Part shown: positions 12,590 to 25,700 of the stretch, piece after piece
How the letters are laid out: each line of letters opens with the position of its first letter
How positions within the stretch are numbered: the first letter of the stretch is position 1
Assembly (NCBI RefSeq): GCF_009870125.1
Contig: NC_046679.1
Coordinates: 30,938,001 to 31,002,000 of the forward strand
Length of the DNA: 64,000 nt
Direction of reading: 5' to 3'
From: Drosophila pseudoobscura
Taxonomy: Eukaryota; Arthropoda; Insecta; Diptera; Drosophilidae
The notes under the pieces: model-generated
The model's input: only the letters and a program-made list of their open reading frames with translations
Database searches by the model: none
What the model was told of the DNA's origin: nothing
Program-made: the position numbers and the translations under genes

Positions 12590-13510
12590 TTTATAGGTTT
12601 TAGCAGCATTTTAATTTCTCTCACAGAATATTCCAAAACAGTTTTAGAAGAATTGTTTTCTTGGAAAGATTTTAGAGGTATTCTAAAATAGTTTGACAAG
12701 CTTTCTTTTCTTGGACATCTTGTAGAAGGATCGTAACTGATCATGATAAAATTTTAGAAGTTTTGTATACTTGGAAAGGTTTTAGAGGTATTTTTAATGA
12801 ATCCAAAAAAGTTTGAGAAGCATTGTTTTCTTAGAAAGCTTGTAGAAGGATCGTAAATGATTACAAAACAGTTTTAAAAGTATTGTTTTCTGGGAAAAAT
12901 TTTAGGGGTATTTTAAATGAATCAAAGACAGTTTTAAGGGAATTGTTTTCTGGGGAAGTCTTAAGAAAGATCGTTAATGATCACATAACCGTTTTAGAAG
13001 CATTGTTTTCTAATAAAGTTTTTAGAAGGATCGTAACTGATCGTGAAACAATTTTAGAAGCATTGTTTCAAGGTTTCATAATCCAAATCAGTTTTAGAAG
13101 TATGGAAAGGTTTTAGATGGATCGTAACTGTGCGCAAAACAGTTTTAGAAGCATTATTTTTTTTTAATAAAGGCTTTAGAGGTATTATAAAGGAATCCAA
13201 AACAGTTTTAGAATCATTGTTTTCTGAGAAGGATTTGAGAAGATCCCTAATGATCATTATTAAAAGGGTTTTAAAAGGATTCTAAGATTCTAATCTTAGA
13301 AAAAAAGGTTTTAGAATGATTTTAGACTATTGTAAAGTTTTAGAAGCACTGATTGCATTAATAGTTTGAGATTGACTAAGAAAGGTCTTGGGAAGGAAAA
13401 TTTTCTGAGAAACAGTTTTCGAAGCACTCGTTTAGCAGCTTTAAAAAAGGTTTTAGAAGCACTAAACAGGCTCTAAAGGGTCTTAGAGTGTTGTACAGTT
13501 TTAGCGATAG
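12590..13510. repeat. Tandem 'GTTTTAGAAGCATTG' ~60-bp repeat array
   Basis: More than a dozen diverged units follow the pattern 'AACAGTTTTAGAAGCATTG', 'TTTTCT.GGAAAG', 'TTTTAGA.GGATCGTAA.TGATCA'. Two unit variants alternate in parts of the array, one with 'AGAAGGATCGTAA' and one with 'AGAGGTATT..TAA'. Short open frames inside it (77 and 67 codons) simply read the repeat and are not genes. The 'CAGTTTTAGAA.CATTG' core recurs in the arrays at 17.4-17.9 kb and 55.6-56.3 kb. Confidence 0.75.
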
Positions 13511-16500
13511 CCAAAAGCAATACACTCAAATAAATTACTAAAAAAACTGCTAAAGAAAAAGAGAAATCAGTGAATAAAACTGATATTTCTGTACAACAAG
13601 TATTTTGCGTGTGTGTGTGTGTGCATTTCAATTAAAATTTCTATCAACGAGACAGAAAGAGAGAGAATTGTGGCACGTATCGGGTATTAAAATTTGTGGA
13701 TTATTTTTGCGCGATATAATTCGAATATTTGTTAAATGAATTTAAATGAGCTTTCACTCCGCATCTGAATTTCATTCGCATTTAATGGCATTTCCCGCCA
13801 CCCGCCGACCGCCCACGCCCCACACCCCACACCCCATGGGAGATTTTCGTCTCTCTTCGTCTCTCTCTCTCTCTTTCTGTCGCTGGCTTATTTATTTTTC
13901 ACTTATTTAATTGACTTGAATGTTTGTAGAGCGGAGGTTTATGCCATTTCTGTAATTAATAACAGAACGGACGTACGTCCGAGTGATGGGATTGTGGACT
14001 CTGGATTGGGTGGCAAGGGGGGGCAAGGATCCACTTGAATGATTAATGAAGCTACAAAAAAAAACTGTCAACGTTTTCACTCGCTTTTTTGCAGGTGCTT
14101 CTCCTTCTCCTGTTGCCTGTTTTTTCTTCCTTTTTTTGTGCAGGTGAAAGCGCTACTTTCCTTCCTGTTTCTTTTGTGCAGGTGAAAGAGCATCCTGTGG
14201 GGGGGGGGGGGGGGGTGGTCAGGGGCATCAATTAATCATTAATCAAACACTAAATACATTCAAGTTGATATTCATTTCCTCCGGCAATTAATTAGCAAAA
14301 GTGGCGGCCACATAAATCTCACTCTGTTGCCACAACCGCTGCGCTTTGCTTTCAATTTGCAACACAGTTAATGTTGCAACAAGCGCTGGAGGAAAAAGAA
14401 TAAAACTTTCCGTGCAGTAAAACAACGAGAAAGCAATAACCAGTCGAGGGCCAGGCAGGCAGCCATAAAAAGCAAACAGTTTCAGTTTCAGTTTCCCCCC
14501 AACCCCCAACCCCCAACCCCCTAGCCCCCACTTTTCCGTCTGTGAAAATGCAATCAAGTTGCAGCCCAAATCGGTGGCGACACGACACCCAAGAAGCAGC
14601 AACACAAAAAGTGTCAATTGACAATGAAACCGAGAATTCTCCTCGCCGAGGCAAGCAGGACATAAAATCCTTGAGTGAGTGAGGAGTCTCGGCTTTCGGT
14701 TAACGATTTGGCCATTTGGCCAAGCACTTTCCATCCATCCATCCGCTGGATATCCCAGCAGATACACCAGAAGGATACTACCCCAGGACACTCGAGTGAA
14801 TGCGCAATGCCAACTATTTTTCGGCTATGGGGGGGTGGGGAGGGGGCACTTGAAACTTGAAGGAAACTTGAGCGAAATCATCCTCCCATTTCCATGCTCA
14901 TTCCTTCGGGGATATTTGATGTAAAAGTTTTTGTGTGGCAGGCTCCTCTCTCCCAATGGAGCCTTCAATCTTCCAGGAGTTCCACTTAATTGAAATGTTT
15001 CCATTCCATCGGCCAACTCCTACCCGATTACACCAACCAACATCCAACACCAACATCCAACATCCCACAGAATTAATTGAAAGACCAGCGAGAAGGAGGA
15101 GCAAAAGTTTCTTCCAACCAAAAAGATGATCAATGATTACAGAGGAGGAGAAAGCGGAGCAGCAGGAGGAGGCGGAGGAGGAGGAGGAGGATTAGGAGAA
15201 AGAGCTTTCATATGTACGACACACATACATGAAAATGTGCCGAAACTAAAGAAGTTTTGCGGTGGGGAAAACTACAAGAAAGATACAAGTTTTCCAAGTG
15301 GGAAAAAGTCAGAATTTCATTGTGGGGTTTTCTTGGATTTTCGAAGCATCTTCCTCGATGGAAAATGCCTACAGTCCCTCGGTAATTACGAAGGAAACTC
15401 ACTCTACTATATCTGATCAAGTATTTGATAAGGAAACACGGATTTTCCAGTAGAAAAATAGTTGAATTATGTTTTTGTATCTCTTCCTTTTTTTTTATTT
15501 AATAGTGTAAGTCTTTATTTTTTTGTCTCGTTTTTTAAAATTTTTTTTTTTATTTAAAGCTAAAATGGAAAATCGAAAATTAGTTCCATATTTTTGTGTA
15601 ATATATTTTAAAATTAATTAAAATACAATTTTTTTTCGATATTTGTTTTTTATATTTGAATTTAATTATTATTGGTATTTTATAAGTCCCTGTTTTTTAC
15701 TTAAAAATTTAAAATCAATTCAATTAGTTTTAAATCTCTTGTTTTTTTATTTAAAGTTAAAATTAAAAATCGAAAATTAGTTCCATATTTTTATATAATA
15801 TATTATTTAAATTGAAAATTAATTAAATTGATATTTTTTTCAATATTTGTTTTTTTTATATTTGAGTTTTGTTAAATTCGCGGTTAAAACCTTTAATATT
15901 TGTAAATTATATATTTTTAATCAAAAATATAAAATTAATTGAACTATTATTTTTCTTTTGCTACTTAAAAACCTTAAAAATGACTTGTAATACAAAAAAA
16001 ATAAAAAATGATCATTCACTAATTTCCATCTCAATTTTAAATCGTTAAAATAAACTATCTTTTCTGGCTCGATTCTGTCTCTATTCTGCAAAAGCTTAAA
16101 TATATTTTTAACCAATTTGCCAGAGTGACATGCAACTTTTTGTGGAGGGGGCGGGGCGGGTTCGGGGCTGAGGGGGCATGCCACACTTACTGCTTGCGGA
16201 ATGCCGAACCAACAGTAAAATGCACTTTGACAGGCGGACGGCTGGCGCGGCTTAGCGTTTGCACCATTTTTAGGCAATTATTTACTGTGGCAGCCACACA
16301 AACACACAGCAGACAGCAGATGCAAACAGAAGCACAGATACAGATACAAAAGAGGGCGAAAGAGAGAGAGGGAGGCACGGGGCACGCGGCACATGCGAAA
16401 GCCCTGAAAGCTTATCTTGACAGCCATTAAATGGCCGCAAAGCAGCGCATGTGAATATGTGATTTATGTGTGTGCGAAAAAAGAGTGTAACTGTATCTGA

Positions 16501-17285
16501 ATCTGTATCTGTATCTGTGTGTTTAGTATCTGTGTGCTGTGGGGGGCTGTGGGGCTGCGTGCGTGTGCATTTTTAAAAGGGAATCAAACGGTGGACGACT
16601 TCTAATCGCGCGCTTATCGCGTGTATGCCATGGACTACTGCCACGCCCACTCGTACACCGCCCCCCTTAGCCCCCACTCTTCTCTCTGTGCCCTGCCATG
16701 CCAGTGGTCTATCATTTTTATCGCCTTCGGGAGGTCTACTATTTCGTTTATTGACCCATTCTGGACGGGGCCAGAGGTACAATTTGTTAACGTTAGCCAT
16801 AAATTCCATCCCCCCATCGTAGAAGCAACCAATTTTCATGCAAGTTAATTTCCAGTTAAAGTTCAGATTTCCCTTCCCATACGCACCACCCTTTTGATAG
16901 ATGATTCCCCCCTCCTCTTTGGGGCTAAAAATAGAAGGCAGAGAGCACCCACACACACTCCGCCAGAGATTCTCCTTCGGCTGGCTTTCATTAATATTTT
17001 TGCCAGCACAAACAATGTATTGACATTTCAATTAATTATGAGAGCATGGGAGCAGGGAGGGAGGAAGGGAGGTAGGCTGGGAGAGGGAGAGGGAGGCAGG
17101 ATAGAGTGTATTGGACGCAAGCAAGCCGTGACCTTTTGGTGGCTCTAGTCTCCTGTCAGGCGCAGCCTTTGAGAGACGGGGAAAGTTCAAGCTCTGACAT
17201 TTGCGAGATGTGCAAAAAAAGTTTCTTGTTGCGAAAATGTCAATGGAAAGTAAACAAGAAGGGGGTGGGGAAAAGAGGGTAACAG
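13511..17285. other. Noncoding, mixed
   Basis: Contains a G17 run at 14,199-14,215, three tandem 'TTTTTGTGCAG|GTGAAAG'-type sites at 14,085-14,190, a C-rich tract at 14,493-14,529 ('AACCCCC' repeats) and a GGA-rich run at 15,140-15,195. It also contains a duplicated AT-rich block at about 15,540-15,975. The segments 14,286-14,400 and 16,580-17,160 are non-repetitive and could hold regulatory DNA, but nothing in them identifies it. Confidence 0.4.
15540..15975. repeat. Duplicated AT-rich ~215-bp block
   Basis: Two adjacent copies share 'TTATTTAAAG.TAAAAT', 'AAATCGAAAATTAGTTCCAT', 'ATTTTT.T.TAATATATT' and 'CAATATTTGTTTTTTATATT' in the same order. It is a simple tandem duplication of AT-rich DNA with no coding capacity. 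Confidence 0.6.
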
Positions 17286-17439
17286 GTTTAGGCAGCATTG
17301 TGGATGCTCTAAAGAAGATTGGAAGAGTTTGAAAAGGTTTGGAAAAGTTAAAGAATGTTTCTTAGGATTTTTTCAATTAAAATTTCCAGAGGAGCAAAAG
17401 TTCTATTATCAATTCTTTAATAAAGGTTTTATAAGCATA

Positions 17440-17880
17440 GTAGCGTATATGTATTATGATTTAAAAGCATTGAGGATGCTCTAGGAATGATTTTGAAAGG
17501 TTTTGGATGCTCTTGTTAGAGACTCAGCATCGAAGGTTTTGATGAAAAAGCACTAAGCACTAAGACGCGTTTTACAAGCGTTTTTTTTAGCGTTTTCGCA
17601 TCGTTGTTGCAGCGTTTTTTGCAGCGCTATTCAATCTGTTAGGTTTTAGAAGCATATAAGATGCTCTAGGAAAGGTTTTGAAATGGTTTTGGATGCTCTT
17701 GTTAGGGACTGAGCATCAAAGGTTTTGATGAAAAAGCACTAAGCACTAGACGCGTTTTACGAGCGTTTTTTGCAGCGTTTTTTGCTGCGTTTCTACAGAT
17801 ATTAGGTTTTAGAAGCATTTAACATGCACTTGGATGGGTTTTTGAACGGCTTTAGATGCCCCGAAGTGTATGCAATAGCT
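17440..17880 (+). repeat. ~180-bp tandem duplication with GCGTTTT blocks
   Basis: Two copies (about 17,466-17,640 and 17,641-17,808) plus a partial third share 'GATGCTCTAGGAA', 'GGTTTTGGATGCTCTTGTTA', 'GAAAAAGCACTAAGCACTA' and 'GACGCGTTTTAC.AGCG', and each ends in 'GCGTTTTTTGC'-type subrepeats. Unit starts read 'GTTTTAGAAGCAT', linking it to the array at 12.6-13.5 kb. Confidence 0.7.
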
Positions 17881-17889
17881 AAGAACTGA

Positions 17890-18435
17890 GTCTGCACTCC
17901 CTTGAAATTTTAAAAGTTACTCGAAAAAACACAAATATTTAGAGCCAAAGAATTTAAAATTTAATTAAATGATTAAATTAAATTTCTAAAATCTTAAATA
18001 TAATTGAAATGAAATTTCCCCTCCCTTCATTCCATCTCTGGAACGTATCTCTGGTAAAACTCTTAGAACACCTCTCTCTCCCACTCTCTCTCTTGCTCTT
18101 TATATCTCTCGCTGCTATGCAAACGCACTTTGACCTTTTGCATACACACCTTTGCTTCAGTTCTCTTGCTGGGTATTGCTTGGCTGTCAGTACGCTTTTC
18201 TTTTTCCAATTTTAACTTTTCCCCGAAATGTCATCAGCGGCGACGGCGACGGCGACGGCGGTGGCGGTGGCCATTGTGGTCTTTTCCGGCTTGAACTGAA
18301 TTCAATGTTTATCTGAGGAAATCTTTCTCTCTCTCTCGCTCTCTGTTAAAGTCAAGTCAAAAGTCTGGTCTCCTCCGCCTTGCCACACCGGAGAGAGGAG
18401 GCGAGGTGAGAGCTTTATGCAAATCCTAGCACACA

Positions 18436-18474
<39 letters not shown>

Positions 18475-20035
18475 AAAGAGGTCCTAAACGCAAAATGCTA
18501 CTAAGCCCACTTACTTACAATTTAGCAAAGAAAATAAAAACCAAAGAGAGAGCGAGCACACACAGAGAGAGAAAGAGAGAAAAAAATCATATTGCGAAAA
18601 ACGAGAGTGTAAAATTCTTTATTTTTTTGCATAGTACAACCCATAAAAACGAAGGGGGGGGGGGGGGGGGGGGGTTGGGGGAGGGGGAAGGAATAAAACA
18701 ACAAGCAACAGCGGCAGCAACATCAACAGCAACAGCAACAACAAAAACTGAATCCCAGAGCTTTATGGCACGCACACAGACACACACTCGTATAACACTT
18801 GACTTTATTCGCAAGTGCCTTAATAGTGTGCGTGTGTATCTGTGTGTGGACTACTTTCTGCGTTCTGTGCGGGCGTTCGGCACAAAATCCAATCAACATA
18901 ACGAGCTACAAGCGCCGCTGAGCGCCCTGGCATAAAAACGCAAAAAAAATACATACATATGTACATGTACACAAGTGTATGTGTGTGTGTGTGTAGTGGG
19001 TGTGCGTGTGTGTGATTGCGGGAACACTGAAAGAAATTATGTTGCAAGGGGATAAGGCCCCTTAAGCCCAGCCCAAAAAAAAATGAATTGAATCCCCTCT
19101 GGAATAATCTTTTCAAAATTGTGATTGAAGGAACTTATGTATGTTCGTTGGGGATTTTGGTATAACAAAAATATATATGAATAAATGCGAAATAAATCAG
19201 ATAGATTGCTGCTCCAAGTGGATGCTGAATCCTTTGGAATAAATCTTGGAATTTAATGAAAATTTGGGTATAAATCGGAAAAAGGTTTCGACGTGTTCCA
19301 CTGAGACTTAACTTTTATTTGTTTCAATTATGGTAGTCCAGGCCCCATAATCAATCTTTAAATCGTTTCGTGCCACAGTTTTGCCATTCCGTTCATTCAA
19401 CTTGTGGCAACAACAGGGGCCAAAAACCAAGGCGGCTCAAAACCAGCGGCTGACTAACAGAATTCCTGTTGTTCTTGTTGTTGTTGTTGTTGTTTTTTCT
19501 GTGCGGGGGCCAAAAAGTGTGTCGACGACACCACACTCTCACGCACAAACAAATGAAATAAAAGTAAACCCATTTACACCACACACAGGGTGATAGAGGG
19601 GGACGGGGGTGGGGCGGTTGGAGCTTTTGGCGCCAACTGCTTTGGCAAGCTGCAAATGTGGGACATTTGGCAGTCGCATTCGCATTGTTAACTTTCTTTG
19701 ACAGCGGGCCAAAAACACACAAACAACAAACAACACAACAAAAAATAAGGGACCTCCTAGGGTCCATGTCCTCCTCTCTTGCAGTGCAATCGTTGGGTCT
19801 CGTTGTTTCTTTTCTCTTCTGCTTATTATACTCTCTTTGTACCACCCCCGCTGGGGCTTATGATTTTGATTGGGATACAAATACACCATAAAGGCGATTT
19901 ATTCTGCTGAGGAATCAAGTTTTATTCGTATTTTTGCTGCAGTCCAAAGATCAGCTTGAGTAGGTTCGAACCACCCTGAAATGACACACTAACAGACACC
20001 CGAGTATCATTGGCTATCGAGAGAGCGAGTAAGCA
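17890..20035. other. Noncoding, microsatellites, G21 run
   Basis: Contains a GGCGAC/GGCGGT run at about 18,237-18,268, (CA)n at about 18,437-18,470, an unbroken G21 at 18,654-18,674 followed by more G runs, an AACAGC run at about 18,700-18,740 and (GT)n at about 18,977-19,013. The open frames are simple-sequence translations. Confidence 0.45.
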
Positions 20036-20039
20036 ATAA

Positions 20040-20890
20040 AGAACACAGATTAAAGAAGGCAGCACCTTCTGCTTGAAAATATCACCCAAACGCACATTTC
20101 CTTATCGGCAAGATCAGCACCGCGGCGCGCCGGCAGAATTGCCATGTCAATTGCAGCAACACTTTTTCATAGTCTCTTTCCACCGTCACCTTCGCCTTTC
20201 GGTGCTTGCCAGGCAGCGGAGTAGCTGCGCCATAAAGTATTGTGTTTATTTGTGTGTGTAGGCCCATAAAGTATCACAATTGTTTGTATTTTGCGCAGCG
20301 GCAGCAGAATTGCGATGCAAAAACGAATGAAAGGCAGAGGCTGAGGAACAGAAGCGGAATAAGTTATCACATTTATTTGTATTTTGCGCAGCGGCAGATC
20401 AGCGTCGCCAGAATTGCGATGCAAAAACAATTGTTCGGCTTTCGAGGCTTGAACGAGCATGCAAGGCAGGGGCTGCGCCATAAATGTGATATTTGTTTGT
20501 ATGTATTTGTTCGCCTTTCGAGACATGAACCAACATGCAAGGGTTTGCAAGGTAGAGGCTAAGGAATAACCGCAACAGATCGGCAGAATCACAATGTAAA
20601 TAGCAAAAACAATTTTTTGTCTCTCTCTCTCTCTCTCTCTATGAAAAAACATGCAAAGGCCTGCAAGGCAGAGAACAGTCGCCCCATAAAGTATGCTGTT
20701 TGTTTCAAAAATAATTAATTCTACAGTGGCCCCATAAATTATGATATTTGTTTAGCAGATCAGCCGAAATAGAAACTAATATAAATTGCCATAACTATTT
20801 CATGCCTTTTAAGACACGAATGAACATGTCGGCAATGATGTTTGATTGAACCCGGCTCGATCAGACTCAATAAAGATCGTTGTTTCCTAT
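20040..20890 (+). repeat. Dispersed repeat family 1, copy 2
   Basis: This is the longest of three copies. Positions 20,077-20,310 match copy 1 (4,768-5,010) with few changes. It then has extra internal subrepeats of 'TTGTATTTTGCGCAGCGGCA', 'CAGAATTGCGATGCAAAAAC' and 'ACATGAACCAACATGCAAGG'. The copies differ mainly in subrepeat number, as expected of a non-autonomous element with an unstable tandem interior. No protein is encoded. Confidence 0.75.
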
Positions 20891-21557
20891 ACTAGAGCCC
20901 TTGTTCTACACAACTCCCTCCCCCCAAGAACCTAAGCCGTCGCTCCATAGTTGTCTTCACACATTTTTTTGCAATGCCAAAACCAATTTGTTTACAATCT
21001 CCAATGACAAAGAGCATTACTTGCTTTGCTTTGCCCCAACACCCAACACCCAACTCCCTCCCCCACCCCCCACACAGAGATGGTGTTACGGTGTGGCCTT
21101 CTTTTTCTGGCCTTTCTTCTGCGGTGTATCTGTATCTGCAGCTATGGCCACAAAACTACAGCCAGTGGGTGTCCGTGTATTTATGGGTTGAAAATTGCAG
21201 TCACAGCAGCAGCAAATTAACACAGCACGAAACGAATGGAATGCCCAGCGCCAGCCCCAGCCCCAGCCCCAGCCCCACCCCCACCCCCAGCCCCAGCCCC
21301 AATCCAGTCCCAGCCGCAGCCACAGCCTACTGTTTGCAGCCTGTTGCCATTCCATATTCCATTCTGAAGCCCATTGTGTGTGTGTGTTTGCTGCATGCCC
21401 CTTTCAACAAATTGATTATTTGCATGGAGACCCTACAGCGTGCTGCCTGCCGCCTGCCGACTGCTGCTGGCCACAGGAGCCGCCTGCAACAACTATAATG
21501 GCACTCCACTCGGTCATGGCCACGGCAGATGTTCGTTCGTTCGTTCATTCGTTCTGC

Positions 21558-21600
<43 letters not shown>

Positions 21601-22689
21601 TGCGTCAGAAATGGGCGTGGCAGCCGCACGCACTTATCGCCCATGCAACAGCAGCAGCAGCAGCAGCAGGATCCCAACGGCCACTGGAGTGAAGAGAAAA
21701 ATGCTTATAAAAGGATTAATTCGATTCCAATATACGCACACAGACGCACCCAGCACATCCTCACTATCCTAGCATTCAGCATTTCCACATTTTCCATTTT
21801 CCATTTGCCATTCGGTATTCGGTATTCAGGCTTGGCTCTCTTTTGGTCGGCAGGCAGATAGCAGCCGGGTATATTGCCAGTCATTGTGTGGAGCATTGTT
21901 TTAAATGCCCCCAAACCAAAATGATTGTTGCACAAATGAAACGAAGAGCAATGAATGTCTGCGAGTGTGGTTGGGGTATGCCTCGAAAGGGTATCAAAGA
22001 AGGGCATAACGAATGGGGAGTGCAGGCCAGTCCCCAAAACCCAGAAATATTTATGCAAACTTCCCTGGCTTCCCTAACATTTGTTGTTGATCGTTTAAAC
22101 TTTCCAACTTTCTCCCTCAGAAATACCTCTTTTTTCCCCTCCACACACATTTATGAATCCCCAAACGTTCGAGTCTTAATCCCCAATGATTAGAGCATCT
22201 CGGGCCTGGCCAGAATTTTTTCCGAAACCTTAATGAAGGCCCCCCGCTCTATGGCTGTCTACCGAAACAGATTAAAGCTTCATTATTGGTGTGGCAAAAC
22301 GTTTTCAATTTTCAATTTGGAGAATCAAGCGCCAGTATTAATTGAATTTATAGCCACACACACACACACACACAAACACGGCCTGGAGACACAGCCACAG
22401 ATGGAGACAGAGCCACAGATAGAGACGGAGACAGAGACAGAGACAGAGGTAGAGATAGAGATAGAGAGAGTGTGGAAGGATACACACGAACGTTGTTGCA
22501 TAGATTGAATTGCATTTCAGGTGATGCCAGGGCACAGATTGGCCAAAATGGCATGTTAATTGGTCTAAATTTGATTTCCAATTTAATGTCACACGCCTCA
22601 CACAAGTGCCACAGGCCCCGGCAGGCTGTGGGGCGTATCGATATCATTATCAAATTAGTTAATATTTCTCTCGCCGTCTTGCATTTCAG
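20891..22689. other. Noncoding just upstream of GluClalpha start exon
   Basis: Contains a (CCCCAG)n minisatellite at about 21,250-21,302, (CT)n at 21,561-21,595, (CAG)n at about 21,648-21,669, (CA)n at about 22,356-22,374 and a GAGACAGA run at about 22,402-22,470. A second acceptor-like 'TTGCATTTCAG' lies at about 22,510-22,520. Any 5' untranslated exons of GluClalpha should lie here or further upstream, but I cannot place them. Confidence 0.4.
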
Positions 22690-22690
22690 A
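22675..22690 (+). promoter_or_regulatory. Splice acceptor in front of GluClalpha start exon
   Basis: 'CGCCGTCTTGCATTTCAG' ends at 22,689, followed by GC-richer sequence and then the start codon at 22,766. This implies that the start-codon exon has about 76 nt of 5' UTR and that at least one noncoding exon lies upstream. The inference rests on the consensus alone. Confidence 0.5.
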
Positions 22691-22765
22691 GGCCACACAC
22701 CAGGAGGCGGAGGAGCACACACAGCAGCACTAGCAGCAGTAGGAGGGACACACCGAGGCCTAGCC

Positions 22766-25700
22766 ATGGGCAGTGGACACTATTTCTGGGCGATTTTCTA
22801 CTTTGCCAGCCTCTGCAGTGCTTCACTGTAAGTACAGTAGAGCCCCCCTCACTAGAGCTCACCATCCTCCCTCCACACAGATACACTCTCATACAGTAGC
22901 TGCAAATAGTAAACGCTTCTTCATCGGATTTTTTTTCCACCGCTTTAATAATTTGTGTAGCACTACTTCGGCCTTTATCTGGCATTCGCGTGGCTCTGTT
23001 GTACGACAGCACTTGGGTCGCCGGGAAAGTGGCTTTCCAAAAATGCCATTTACATACAATTCTCATTAATTTTTTGGGCCCAAACAGAAGCAGAGCCAGG
23101 CCCGTAAATACTCGTTGAAAATCGGTTAATGCCCCTCCACTTGAGGGCTGAAGTAGTCGTGTAGTTTATGCCTCTTCATCCACTTTACACAGACACACAC
23201 AGACACACAGACACAAAGACACACAAACACTCTCATTAAAATGTAATTAAATCTTCGTGTAATATTTTTGTCGGAGCATAAATTTTGGAATTATTTACGC
23301 TCAAGTCGAGGCCAGAGTCAGCAGAAAATACGCATCCATCTATGTGACTTTGGTTTCTTCTTCTGATAAGTGCGACAGTGTATAATACTCTATCTCTCTC
23401 TGATTCCGCCACTGATTTGTACATAACAAAAAAAAAAATAATAATAATAATAATAATAAATGCTGTATGAAGCTTTTCTTTCCAAAAATATTCAACATAA
23501 AATTCAAGAACCAATTTGCTGATCAAATTATACCGTTCGTACGTTATCCCCATATCCTGATTTCAGAGCAAATAATGCCAAAATAAATTTCCGAGAAAAG
23601 GAGAAAAAAGTCTTAGATCAAATTTTAGGTGCAGGCAAATACGACGCCCGTATACGACCATCCGGAATCAATGGCACAGGTGAGAATACCCCTAACATAG
23701 CACCGCTACCCTTAATTTGGAGTTTTGTGTTTTTGTTTTTCTTTTTTTAAAAGCGTTTCCTTTTCCGTTTCAAGTGCTCTCAAAAAACCTATGATATTTA
23801 GTCTTAGACTTACAACAAATCAAAAACGAAATCGATATCGAAATCGAATCGAAACGAAATTCTAGCGATAATCTAAGTAACTAAATTAGTCTAGTATGCC
23901 CGTTCAGTTGTCGGAGCTTAGTTAAGTTATAAATTCACTAATTTTGCAAAATGTTGTCGATAAACTCACAATTTAAACCCAAACTTTATGCCAGATGGTC
24001 CCGCCATAGTCAGAATCAATCTATTCGTTCGAAGTATTATGACGATTAGTGATATCAAAATGGTAAGTCCCTCTCATGCACGGAGAACAACCCAGAAAGA
24101 ATGAACGAAGCCGTACAGAATTTGAAAATTGGTTAGAGATTCGACAAAAATCCCCCACCCCACCCCACACCTCCTCTAAGCTCTATCTCCATCTGTGTCT
24201 CTGTCTCTATATTTATCTCTGCCACATCTCATCTAGAACTGCTCTTGCCTCACACAAACACACCCAAAAACACCCACACCCACACCCACACACACACACA
24301 CCAAGTTTTCTTTTTGCGCTATATCCAATATATCCACATCACACATTGCGTTTGATTTTAGCCACTGTTTTTTTGGTGGCAGTTTTTTGTACAAGTCTTA
24401 CTGTACTTTGTACTTTGCCCTGTATGTACGTTATCCTTTACGTTCCCGTTGTGCTGCTGGGTGCTCTAGAGTCCCGCCAGCAGCAGTCAATCGTTTGTTT
24501 GTTTGTTTCGTTCATGCGTTTCTTTCTGAGTTCAAGCTACATGAAACTATTGGCGGGCGGGCTGATAAACAAACAAAAAAGACAAATTGTAGCCCATTTT
24601 TCGGCTCATCAGAAAACGAATAATAAGATGTACCATACTTTTAGGAAGCTTGATATAAAAGACACTAACACACCGCAATCAAAAGTGTTGCCTGCTTTTC
24701 AGAGGCCTCAACATAAAGGAGTTTGCATATATCGTTGCCTACTTTTGGAAAGGGTCCGAACATCAAGAAGTCTTTTCACAAAACGTTGCCTACTTTTGGA
24801 GGGGTCGCACCATAAATAAGTTTTTGCAAAAAGTGCTGCCTACTTTTGGAGGGGTCGTGTATTGCTGGCTACTTTCAATTAAAATGTTGTCCTCTACCCC
24901 GCTCACCTTTTTTGCATATGTACGTGTTTTTTCCATTAATACAATTTATTGAACATTTAAAATCGATTACGCCCAACAATTCCCCCCCCGCGAATTACGA
25001 ATCGTTGCCAGAGTTCATGTTTTTTGCCGTTAATTTAATTATGATTAAATTTTTTTGATTTCCATTTTCCAGTTCATTTTGTATTGACTTTTGCCACAGC
25101 AGCAGCAGCAGCAGCAATAGCAATGACATCCAATGACATCATTAATAGTGTAAAAGCATCATAAATATTTGCAAAACTAGCACACACACACACCAACGCT
25201 CTCACACACAAATAAATATGACAAATATCCATAGCCGAGTATAATACACATTTATATCTACCCTTAAAGCTCGATTAATAATACAACTATTAAGGCATAT
25301 CAATTAGCAACACACTGAATTTCCATTTGTATTTTTGTTCATTTTCACAAACATAAACACCACACCAACATCACCAACATCACCAACCACACCAGCCCCC
25401 TCGAAGGTCACAAACCACCGCCACCGCCACCGCCATAGACAAAGCAAAACAAAAGCAATTCTAGTATTAGCTTAACTTAGCCTAAAACAGCAGCAAAAAT
25501 AGCTTTAATTTCTTTGTATCTTTAGAATGTAAGAGAGAAAAACAAAGCACCAAAAGAAAAGACAAGCAAATCGGGCCCAGCTGCTCCGTAACGAGCTCCA
25601 TGGCCTTTTTCTTCTTGGCCTACAGAGAGGCGGCACGCGACTCGATGGTTTTTGGTTCCCCATTGGGACTATTAGCGCGGGCTAGTATTTTCATATATTT

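Noticed and set aside
12883-13257. Short repetitive peptide frames
   Set aside because: They read the 60-bp tandem array on both strands. The peptide periodicity comes from the DNA repeat.
21195-21692. Overlapping 110-174 codon frames near 21.0-21.8 kb
   Set aside because: They are built on (CCCCAG)n, (CT)n and (CAG)n repeats, and frames on all three + phases are equally open.
24076-24819. 247-codon + strand open frame in the intron after exon 3a
   Set aside because: It begins 13 nt after the exon 3a donor and runs through CA repeats and the 50-bp repeat cluster. It has no domain, and chance open frames of this size occur in repeat-rich DNA.
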